Origin: Mycobacterium sp. SVM_VP21
GTDB taxonomy: Bacteria; Actinomycetota; Actinomycetes; Mycobacteriales; Mycobacteriaceae
DNA length: 64,000 nt
Direction of reading: 5' to 3'
NCBI GenBank assembly: GCA_024758765.1
Contig: CP101406.1
Span: 3,658,001 to 3,722,000, forward strand
Shown here: one piece after another, positions 56,894-64,000 of the stretch
How the letters are laid out: each line of letters starts with the position of its first letter
Numbering within the stretch: position 1 is the first letter of the stretch
The notes under the pieces: model-generated
Told to the model about the DNA's origin: nothing
Database searches by the model: none
Seen by the model: only the letters and a program-made list of their open reading frames with translations
Translations under genes and position numbers: made by a program

Positions 56894-57235
56894 CGCCCTC
56901 GCGAGGTTACAGCAAGGTCACGACAGATTTGCTCCTGCGTAAACCACAGTTCGAATAACGGGCCGCAGAACCACTATTCGAGTCCTCAACGACGGACCAG
57001 GAGTTCACTTTGCCATTGCGAATCCGGAGGGGCAGCATCGCGACCAATCCGGCCGCCAGCACCGCTAGTAGGCCGCCGAGCCCGGCCCGGCCGCCACCGA
57101 ACAAATATACGACGGTCCCAGCTTCACCTCTCCTGCGTCGACCCTTGCCGAACCGCCGGCTTGGGTCGCAACCGGGGTTCATGCGGCGCTCCCAGCTTCA
57201 CCTCTCCTCCGTCGAGCCTCGCTGAACCGCCGGGT
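56894..57235. other. Intergenic region with tandem repeats
   Basis: It separates the divergently organised pks upstream end from the mannosyltransferase tail. The first half looks like promoter DNA for pks; the second half holds copies of the 57-bp repeat. Confidence 0.5.
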
Positions 57236-57291
57236 TCATGCGGCGCTCCCAGCTTCACCTCTCCTCCGTCGAGCCTCGCTGAACCGCCGGG
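57114..57291. repeat. Tandem 57-bp repeat (two good copies, one decayed)
   Basis: Units at 57,178-57,234 and 57,235-57,291 are nearly identical; a decayed third unit lies at about 57,114-57,161. Each carries TTCATGCGGCGCTCCCAGC, CTCTCCTCCGTCGAGCCTCG and TGAACCGCCGGG. The second good unit supplies the last codons of the mannosyltransferase gene (FSEARRRRGEAGSAA) and its stop. A further copy is inside scpA at 9,396-9,455. Confidence 0.85.
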
Positions 57292-58864
57292 CCGGCAGCC
57301 AGTCCGGAGGGGCATCGGGTGCGGAATCGAATACGCCGCCGGCCGGGTCGTCGGCCCATCCGTGGGCGCGCACCAGATCTTGTTGCGGGCGGTAGATCTG
57401 CCGAATCACCAGTGCGCACAGCCCCATGACCGCCAGGTCACGCAGCAACACCGTGGTGGTGAACCACTGCTCAGGCAGACTGCGATCCGCGACGCTGTAG
57501 AGGTAGTACATCCGCGGTACCCAGACCAGCGCATCGACGGTCATCCAGACCAGCAGCAGCCGGCGGTGCGGCAGGGCCAGCACCGCCAGCGGCACCAGCC
57601 ACAGCGAGAACTGCGGACTCCAGACTTTGTTGGTCAACAGGAACGCCGCGACCACCAGAAACGCCAACTGCGCGACGCGCGGGCGCCGTGGCGCGGTCAG
57701 CGCGATGTAGCCGATTCCGATGCAGCACAGCGTGAACAGTGCGGCGACGACACCGTTGAGCACCGTCGGGGGCTGCCACATCCCCAGATCGCCGTCGAAG
57801 CCCTGCCAGCCGGTCAACGACCTCACCACGTTGTAGAGCGAATCCATGTCGTCGCCGCGGCGGGAGTTGAGCCGGAAGAATTCACTCCAGCCCCGCGGTG
57901 CGTACAGCAAGACCGGCAGGTTCACCACCAGCCAGCTGACCGCGGTGGCCACCACGGTGCGTTTGACCTCCCGCAGCCGACCGGTACGCAGCCCCAGCAC
58001 CAGCAGCGGGAACAGCAGCAGTACCGGGTACAGCTTGGCGGCGGTGCCCAGCCCGAGCAGCACCCCGGCCGCGGTCGGGCGCCGCCGCGCCCAGGCCAAC
58101 AGGCCGGCCCCGGCGAACGCGGTCGCCAACGCGTCGAAGTTGGTGAAGATCTGGAAGATCACCAGCGGCGAAGCCGCCACCAACGCGGCATCCCAGATGC
58201 GTCGACCGGCCAGCCCGGCGGTGGACCACACCGTCGCCAGCCAGGCCAGCGCCAGACCCAACGCGACGATGTCGAAGAACACCACCACCTCGGCGACCCC
58301 GCTCAACGCCGGGATCTTCAACACCTTGGTAATCGCCGTGTACGTCTTCGCCAGGGCCATCGCCGAGTACTGGTACAGCCCGGTCAGCACCGGATATTCC
58401 ATGTAGCGCACGGCGGGCAGTCCGTCGTAGCGGGTCTGCTCCTTGCCCGACGAGTCCTTCTCCACCCAACTGGACTTATACGGGAACTTGCCCTGATCCA
58501 ATAGCTCCGCGGTGTACAGCGGCACCACGTCGGAGTAGCACAGCTGAAAGTACGCGCGCTCGTTGTCCCAGTTCGCCACCCGCTGGTCGGGGCTACCGCT
58601 GCCAGCGCTCTGCAAGCACGCCGACTTGGTGGTCCAGCCCACGGCCAAGAACAGCACGGCGATCAAAAACATCACCCGCAGCGGCGTCATGAACCTGGTG
58701 CGCCCGATCAGCGCATGCCGGCCAACCGGCCCGCCGATGGTGTTCGACAGTGCCCGGCCGACGACATCGGTCCGGCTGGGCAGATCACGCTCGTCGGCAC
58801 TGCGCAGGTCCGCCGCCAGCCGGCGCGGCGAACGCATCGATCGTTCGGTCGTCTCCTGGCTCAC
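57236..58864 (-). CDS. GT-C family mannosyltransferase (Rv0051-like)
   Basis: A 542-residue multi-membrane glycosyltransferase with about 10-12 hydrophobic segments, an acidic loop after the first one, and the family stretch FQIFTNFDALATAFAGAGL with an Asp. GT87-type enzymes use polyprenyl-phosphomannose on the outer face of the membrane for lipomannan/arabinomannan or related glycans. The gene is next to ponA1 as in M. tuberculosis Rv0050-Rv0051. The start overlaps the ponA stop (GTGA). The C-terminal 15 residues are encoded by a 57-bp repeat, so the natural end has been replaced. Confidence 0.9.
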   Translation of the reverse strand: MSQETTERSMRSPRRLAADLRSADERDLPSRTDVVGRALSNTIGGPVGRHALIGRTRFMTPLRVMFLIAVLFLAVGWTTKSACLQSAGSGSPDQRVANWDNERAYFQLCYSDVVPLYTAELLDQGKFPYKSSWVEKDSSGKEQTRYDGLPAVRYMEYPVLTGLYQYSAMALAKTYTAITKVLKIPALSGVAEVVVFFDIVALGLALAWLATVWSTAGLAGRRIWDAALVAASPLVIFQIFTNFDALATAFAGAGLLAWARRRPTAAGVLLGLGTAAKLYPVLLLFPLLVLGLRTGRLREVKRTVVATAVSWLVVNLPVLLYAPRGWSEFFRLNSRRGDDMDSLYNVVRSLTGWQGFDGDLGMWQPPTVLNGVVAALFTLCCIGIGYIALTAPRRPRVAQLAFLVVAAFLLTNKVWSPQFSLWLVPLAVLALPHRRLLLVWMTVDALVWVPRMYYLYSVADRSLPEQWFTTTVLLRDLAVMGLCALVIRQIYRPQQDLVRAHGWADDPAGGVFDSAPDAPPDWLPARRFSEARRRRGEAGSAA

Positions 58865-61296
58865 GGGAGAAACTCCGGCGCCGGGGGCGGGGGCGGCTCC
58901 GGCGGCGGGGGTGGTGGAGGAGGCGGCGGGGGCGGAGGCGGCGGTGGCGGGGGTGGGGGTGGCGGAAAGGGCTCCGGCATCGGGAAGCCCGGCGGCGGAG
59001 GCGGCGGCTCATCAACGTCCTGTGGAGGCGGCGGCGGCGAATACCAGTCGTATTGCACCGGGATAGGCACGCTGGTCGGCACGCCGGCGGAGCCGCCGAT
59101 CTCGGTGGGCTTGGGGAACTGCACGATCGGGTCACCCCACAGCGCGCCATCCATGCTGGCTTTCCAGATGTCGGCCGGCAGGCCAGCGCCGTATACCGGC
59201 CCGCCCCACTTGTTCGTCAGCGGTTCGTCGCCGCCGGTGGTGCCCACCCAGACCGCGGTCGACAGGGTCGGCGTGTAACCGACCATCCAGGCGTCCCGGT
59301 TGGCCCCGGTGGTGCCGAGCTGGGTGGTGCCGGTCTTGGCCGCGGCCGGGCGCCCACCAGCCAAGTCGTGCCCGCCCGACCAGCTCGGAATCGCTTTCAT
59401 CGCGTCGGTGACATTGTCCGCGACCGCCTTCGGTATCCGCTGCTCGCCGGAGTCCTTGGCGGCCGCTGTGCCGTCGAAGAGCACCCGGTCGTCAGGGCCC
59501 ACGACCTTCGCGATGAAGTGCGGTCGGTGATACATCCCGGAGTCGGCCAGGGTGGCGTACGCCGACGCCATGTCGAAGACCCGGGTCTGGTACTGGCCGA
59601 GCACGATGCCGTTCTCCGGAGGCCCGCCAAGGCCGTCCTGCGACAGAGTGTGCGCGACACCCGGGAAGCTCTTAGCGACGCCGAGCTGGTGTGCGGCATC
59701 GGCGACGTCCTGCGGTCCGTGCTTGAGCTTGAGCATCAGCCGGTAGTAGGCCGTGTTGAGCGACCGTTTGAGTGCCTCGGCGATGTTGCAGACTCCGCAG
59801 CTGGCGCCGCCCACGTTGCTGATCTTGGTCTTGCCGACCGTCAGCGGGCCGCTGTCGATCTGCTCACCCAGGCCGATGCCCTGTTTCAGCGCCGCCACCA
59901 AGGCGAACACCTTGAATGAGGAACCGGTCTGCAAGCCGGCCTGGGCGAAGTCGAAGCCGCCGACCTCGTCGCCGCCGTAGTAGGCCCGCACCGCGCCGTT
60001 GCGTGGATCGATGGAGACCACAGCGGTCCGCATTGCCGGTTTTTGCCCAGCCATGGCCGCTCTGACGGCTTTCTCCACCGCCCGCTGCGCCTTCATGTCG
60101 ATCGTGGTGGTGATGCGCAGGCCTTCCATGTTCAGGGTCTGCTCGTCGATGTGGAACATGTCGAGCAACTCTTCGGTGACCTGGCGCTGAATCAGCCCGG
60201 TGGGCCCGGAGGCTTGGTCGGCATTGCGCGCCTGGTCAGGCGGGATCGTCGTCGGGAAGAACTGCTTGGCCCGCTCGCTGAGCGTCAGGGCGCCAGTTTG
60301 CACCATGCCGTCGAGTACCCAGTTCCACCGGTCGACGGCGCGGTCTCGGTTGATCGCCGGATCCAACGCGGAGGGCCGCTGAATCACCGCCGCCAGCAAG
60401 GCGCCCTCGGAGACGGTGAGGTCCTCAACCTGCTTGTCGAAGTACGCCCGGGCGGCCGCGTTGATCCCGTAGGTGGTGCGGCCGAAGTAGATGATGTTGA
60501 GGTAGGCCTCCAGCACTTCGTCCTTGGACCACGCCTCGGACATCTTGGTGGCGATGACGAGCTCCTTGCCCTTGCGGACCAGTCCGCCCATGCCAGCCCG
60601 CTCGGACCCGACCAGCGCGTTCTTGACGTACTGCTGGGTGATGGTCGAACCGCCCTGGGTGTCACCGCCGGTCAGGTTGTTCTTGACCGCCCGAAACAGC
60701 CCCGAGACCGAGAAGCCGGAGTTGGTGTAGAAGTCGCGGTCCTCGGCCGCCAACACCGCGTCACGTACGTGAACCGGTACCCGATCCAGCTTGATATCGA
60801 TCCGATTCCCGTCCGGCGGAACGATTTTCGCCAGCTCGGTGCCGTCGACGGCGAGGATTGTCGACACTTGCGTGGTGTGGATGTCACCGGGTTCGGGGAC
60901 CTCCACCGTGCGGTAGGCCATCGCGAAGGTGACGACCGGTACCGCCAGGAGCGTAGCGGCGGCAGCGTACAGGCCGCGTCTGGCCCAGAGCCACTTCCGT
61001 CGCCGCGATTCATGCTGGGTCAGCTCGGCTGCCAGGTCTTCCGGGAGAGCTGCCGGCGATTCGGCTGGGAAACGGGGCGTTTCGCTGTCCGGGCGCGGGC
61101 GCTCCATGGCGGCCTTGACCGCGTCGAGGCGCTCCTGGCGGTCCGACTCGTCATCGGTGCAGTCGGCGGACTTGTCTGCGGCGGTGTCGGCGTCCGTCCC
61201 GCTCGCTTCGTCGGTGGGCTTGACGTCGGTCGTCGTTAAGAAGTGCTCTTCTTCAGCGCTGTCGGCACCCGGCGCTGTCGGGCCCCGCGTTTTCAT
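58861..61296 (-). CDS. Bifunctional penicillin-binding protein, PonA1 paralogue
   Basis: An 811-residue class A PBP. After a polar cytoplasmic tail and one membrane helix come a GT51 glycosyltransferase domain (AAEDRDFYTNSGFS, GGSTITQQYVKNAL) and a transpeptidase domain (GSSFKVF, RSLNTAYY, KTGTTQ), then a C-terminal tail of about 50 mostly Pro residues. It polymerises and crosslinks peptidoglycan. It is a tandem duplicate of the ponA1 gene upstream; the duplicate has a proline-only tail and lacks the ETVIQP tail of PonA1. The ATG at 61296 is preferred; a TTG at 61365 is open. Confidence 0.9.
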   Translation of the reverse strand: MKTRGPTAPGADSAEEEHFLTTTDVKPTDEASGTDADTAADKSADCTDDESDRQERLDAVKAAMERPRPDSETPRFPAESPAALPEDLAAELTQHESRRRKWLWARRGLYAAAATLLAVPVVTFAMAYRTVEVPEPGDIHTTQVSTILAVDGTELAKIVPPDGNRIDIKLDRVPVHVRDAVLAAEDRDFYTNSGFSVSGLFRAVKNNLTGGDTQGGSTITQQYVKNALVGSERAGMGGLVRKGKELVIATKMSEAWSKDEVLEAYLNIIYFGRTTYGINAAARAYFDKQVEDLTVSEGALLAAVIQRPSALDPAINRDRAVDRWNWVLDGMVQTGALTLSERAKQFFPTTIPPDQARNADQASGPTGLIQRQVTEELLDMFHIDEQTLNMEGLRITTTIDMKAQRAVEKAVRAAMAGQKPAMRTAVVSIDPRNGAVRAYYGGDEVGGFDFAQAGLQTGSSFKVFALVAALKQGIGLGEQIDSGPLTVGKTKISNVGGASCGVCNIAEALKRSLNTAYYRLMLKLKHGPQDVADAAHQLGVAKSFPGVAHTLSQDGLGGPPENGIVLGQYQTRVFDMASAYATLADSGMYHRPHFIAKVVGPDDRVLFDGTAAAKDSGEQRIPKAVADNVTDAMKAIPSWSGGHDLAGGRPAAAKTGTTQLGTTGANRDAWMVGYTPTLSTAVWVGTTGGDEPLTNKWGGPVYGAGLPADIWKASMDGALWGDPIVQFPKPTEIGGSAGVPTSVPIPVQYDWYSPPPPPQDVDEPPPPPPGFPMPEPFPPPPPPPPPPPPPPPPPPPPPPEPPPPPAPEFLP

Positions 61297-61481
61297 GGGC
61301 GCCCAGGGCGTCCTTGCAGGTAGGAGTCGGGCTTCCGGCCCTTCGCCAGCCCGATTCGGCCGCAACCCTTTTCGGCGATCGGCGAAAGCAGCCAGTCATC
61401 CCCCACACGTCGCCGCAGTCGCATGGCCAACAGATTACTTCCGTGGACTCACCATCGGGTTGAAACGAGGTCACAAACGCA

Positions 61482-63953
61482 CTACGGCGCAGGGGGCAGC
61501 GGCTCGGCCGCAGGCGGGCCGCCCGGCTCGGGCGCCTGCGGCACCGGCGGCGCCGGCGGGGCGGCCGTGATCGTGGTGGGCGGACCGATCGGGATGGTGA
61601 TGCCCGGCGCGATCTCGATCGTCGGCTGGATGACGGTCTCCTCCGGCGGTGCCGGCGGGCCGGCGTCCATCGGCGGGGGCGGTGGCGGCGCGGCCGGGAC
61701 GCCGGCATAACCGCCAATCTCGGTGGGCGTGGGGAAGGTTTCGTTGGGGGTGCCCTTCAGGGCGCCGTCCATCGTGGCCTTCCAGATGTCGGCCGGAATG
61801 CCCGCGCCGTAGACCGGACCACCCCATTGATTCACCAGCGGCTCGTCTCCCCCGGTGGTGCCCACCCAGACGGCCGTCGACAGCGACGGCGTGTAGCCGA
61901 CCATCCAGCCGTCCCGGTTGGCCCCGGTGTCGCCCAGCTGGGTAGTTCCGGTCTTGGCCGCCGACGGCCGTCCGCCGGCCAGGTTGTGCCCGCGCGACCA
62001 GCCGGCGATGGGCTGCATGGCGGCGGTGACGTTGTCGGCGACCGCCTTGGAGATGCGCTGCTCGCCGGTGTCTTCCGAGGTCTTCGCATCGAACAAGACG
62101 CGGCCGTCGGCGCTGACCACCTTCTCCACGAAGTGCGGCGGGTGGTAGATGCCGGAGTCCGCCAGCGTCGCGTACGCCGAAGCCATGTCGATCACCCGGG
62201 TCTGGTACTGGCCCAGCACCACTCCGCCTTCGGGCGGACCGCCGTCCTGCGACAGGGTGTGGGGCACGCCGGGGAAGCTCTTGGCAACCCCGGCCTGATG
62301 CGCGGCGTCGGCGACGTCCTGCGCCCCGTTCTTGAGCTTGAGCATCAGCCGGTAGTAAGCGGTGTTCAGCGACCGCTTGAGCGCCTCGGCGATGTTGCAG
62401 ACACCGCAGCCCTCGCCCTCAGCATTGGTGATCTTGGTCCGGCCGTTGTCGAGGGTCAGCGGTGAACTGTCGACCTGATAACCCAAGCCGATGCCCTGCT
62501 CCAACGCGGCCACCAGGGCGAACACCTTGAACGACGACCCGGTCTGCAGTCCGGCCTGGGCGAAGTCGAAGCCGTTGGCATCCGATCCGCCGTAGTAGGC
62601 GCGCACCGCGCCGTCGCGCGGGTCGATGGACACCACCGCGGTCCGCATGTTGGGGATCTGGTCTTTGAGATAGGTAGCCACCGCTTCTTCGGCGGCATCC
62701 TGCGCCGTCGGGTCGATGGTGGTGGTGATCTGCAGGCCCTGGGTGTTGAGCGTCTGTTCGTCGATGTTGAACAGTTCGAGCAGCTCACTGGTGACCTGCC
62801 GCTGAATCAGCCCGTTGGGCCCGGTGGTGATGTTCTGGCTGCGGGCCAGTTCGGGCGACACCGTGGACGGAAACTCTTGGGCGGCGCGCTCACCGGCGGA
62901 AAGGGCTCCGGTCTCCACCATGCCGTCGAGCACCCAGCTCCACCGGTCGAGGGCGCCTTCGGGATCGACCGCGGGGTCCAGGGTGGACGGCCGCTGGATC
63001 AGGGCGGCCAGCAGCGCACCCTCGGCGATATCGAGCTCCTCGACCGGCTTGTCGAAGTACGCCCGTGACGCCGCGGCGATCCCATAGGCACCGCGGCCGA
63101 AGTAGATGATGTTCAGATAGGCCTGCAGCACATCGTCTTTGCGCCACGCACTCGACATCTTCGTGGCGATCACCAGCTCTTTGGCCTTGCGGACCAATCC
63201 GCCCATGCCGGCCCGCTCGGAACCGACCAGGGCGTTCTTGACGTATTGCTGGGTGATCGTCGAACCGCCCTGGGTGTCACCACCGAACAGGTTGTTCTTG
63301 ATCGCACGGGCGAAACCCGACACCGAGAAGCCCGGGTTGGAGTAAAAGTCTCGGTCCTCGGCCGCCAACACCGCGCTCCGCACGTAGACCGGTACCTGAT
63401 TGATGTCGATGTCGACGCGGTTGCCTTCCGGCGGAATGATTTTGGCCAGCTCGGAACCGTCACTGGCCAGGATCGTCGACACCTGGTTGGTCCGGATGTC
63501 GCCGGGCGAGGGCACATCGGTGATGGAGTAGGCCATCGCAAAGGTGATGACCGGCAACAGCAGCATCACCACCACGGCGGTGTAGAACCCGCGCCGGATC
63601 CACCGCCAATTCGGCGGATGCGCGCGCAGCCATTCCAGCGGATTCGGCGCCGCGGGTGCGTCGGTGGGAGCGGAGCGCTCCGCCCGCCGCGGCGGCGACC
63701 CGGTCGGCTTCTCCGGCGGTGGCTCGCGCCGCGGAATCCGGCCGCTCAACGTCTGCTCGCGTTGTGGAGGTGTCCCGTCGAGGGCGGCCCGGACCGCGTC
63801 GATCGGGTCCCGCAGATCGGCGGTCACGGCGTCGTCGACCGCCGGGATGATCGTGGTCTGTCGGTCATCCGGCCCCGCCGGCGGGCGCCGGCCGGCAGCG
63901 TCGGAGGGCCGGGCCGAGCCAGCATCGGACCCGTCGTCGTGATGTTTACTCAC
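61482..63953 (-). CDS. ponA1: Bifunctional penicillin-binding protein PonA1
   Basis: An 823-residue class A PBP. Cytoplasmic tail with Pro/Arg/Asp-rich composition (1-115), membrane helix (122-141), GT51 domain with catalytic Glu199 in AAEDRDFYSNPGFS, transpeptidase with Ser473 in SSFK, SLN at 528-530 and KTG at 667-669, and a Pro-rich tail containing TVIQPTIEIAPGITIPIGP, which matches the M. tuberculosis PonA1 tail. It is thus the true orthologue of Rv0050. It makes cell-wall peptidoglycan at the growing pole. Its stop lies 185 nt before the duplicate's start. Confidence 0.95.
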   Translation of the reverse strand: MSKHHDDGSDAGSARPSDAAGRRPPAGPDDRQTTIIPAVDDAVTADLRDPIDAVRAALDGTPPQREQTLSGRIPRREPPPEKPTGSPPRRAERSAPTDAPAAPNPLEWLRAHPPNWRWIRRGFYTAVVVMLLLPVITFAMAYSITDVPSPGDIRTNQVSTILASDGSELAKIIPPEGNRVDIDINQVPVYVRSAVLAAEDRDFYSNPGFSVSGFARAIKNNLFGGDTQGGSTITQQYVKNALVGSERAGMGGLVRKAKELVIATKMSSAWRKDDVLQAYLNIIYFGRGAYGIAAASRAYFDKPVEELDIAEGALLAALIQRPSTLDPAVDPEGALDRWSWVLDGMVETGALSAGERAAQEFPSTVSPELARSQNITTGPNGLIQRQVTSELLELFNIDEQTLNTQGLQITTTIDPTAQDAAEEAVATYLKDQIPNMRTAVVSIDPRDGAVRAYYGGSDANGFDFAQAGLQTGSSFKVFALVAALEQGIGLGYQVDSSPLTLDNGRTKITNAEGEGCGVCNIAEALKRSLNTAYYRLMLKLKNGAQDVADAAHQAGVAKSFPGVPHTLSQDGGPPEGGVVLGQYQTRVIDMASAYATLADSGIYHPPHFVEKVVSADGRVLFDAKTSEDTGEQRISKAVADNVTAAMQPIAGWSRGHNLAGGRPSAAKTGTTQLGDTGANRDGWMVGYTPSLSTAVWVGTTGGDEPLVNQWGGPVYGAGIPADIWKATMDGALKGTPNETFPTPTEIGGYAGVPAAPPPPPPMDAGPPAPPEETVIQPTIEIAPGITIPIGPPTTITAAPPAPPVPQAPEPGGPPAAEPLPPAP

Positions 63954-64000
63954 TGGCGGTACGGGCTCCGCTGCGTGCCGGCCGTCGACCGCGGGATCCC

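Noticed and set aside
57124..57315. Repeat-encoded 63-codon minus-strand frame as a gene
   Set aside because: It is a read-through of the 57-bp repeats with no start context.
55937..58504. An 855-codon plus-strand frame over pks and the mannosyltransferase
   Set aside because: Composition is Arg/Gln/His-rich shadow sequence; both genes on the other strand are certain.

Overview
This is a high-GC chromosomal segment of a non-tuberculous mycobacterium (order Mycobacteriales). The evidence is a PGRS-repeat secreted protein, the der-cmk-pseudouridine synthase-scpB-scpA-parA block, a dnaB gene carrying inteins, the rpsF-ssb-rpsR-rplI block next to Rv0051/ponA1 homologues, and a fadD/PE-PPE hydrolase/mmpL/papA/pks lipid locus. 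In M. tuberculosis the first block (Rv1708-Rv1713) and the second (Rv0050-Rv0058) lie far apart. Here they are joined by about 26 kb of accessory DNA. No species is assigned.

Layout. 1-11.2 kb is core: a PGRS protein (cut by the window edge), tRNA-Pro(GGG), a patatin-like lipase, a TauE/SafE permease, a small secreted protein, the tightly overlapping minus-strand operon parA>scpA>scpB>rluB-like>cmk>der, and a divergent O-methyltransferase.

11.2-37.5 kb is accessory DNA. It holds unknown and membrane-protein genes, a single-chain type ISP restriction-modification enzyme, a lone MbcA/Xre-like (DUF2384) antitoxin, a lone XRE protein, and a four-gene Tn7-like transposition operon (tnsA-like, tniA/tnsB-like, tniB/tnsC-like, long tniQ) with three ATGA overlaps. 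It also holds a tail fragment of a second tniQ, an XRE antitoxin with a perfect operator and a broken partner, a 513-residue unknown protein, a frameshifted gene cut by an IstB remnant, a Ser/Thr kinase, and a cluster of a GMC oxidoreductase, two AhpD-like proteins and a TetR regulator. IS-end-like repeats with TGTCAT/GTCTCA motifs occur at 12.7, 32.8 and 37.4 kb, the last one touching dnaB.

37.5-42.9 kb is core replication and translation DNA: dnaB with two inteins, rplI, rpsR, ssb and rpsF. 42.9-56.9 kb carries a complete acyltrehalose/sulfolipid-type locus: a fatty acyl-AMP ligase loads a MAS-like iterative PKS, a PapA acyltransferase and a PE-PPE (Chp-like) hydrolase transfer the chains, and an MmpL exports the product. 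57.2-64 kb holds a GT-C mannosyltransferase (Rv0051-like) and two tandem PonA1-type penicillin-binding proteins. A 57-bp repeat occurs downstream of the pks and inside scpA, and supplies coding sequence to scpA and the mannosyltransferase gene.

Most promising for novelty: the TnsA-containing Tn7-like element with its defence-type surroundings, the 513-residue unknown protein, the lipid locus in an unusual place, the coding-invading 57-bp repeat, and a TetR gene that appears to start at ATC.
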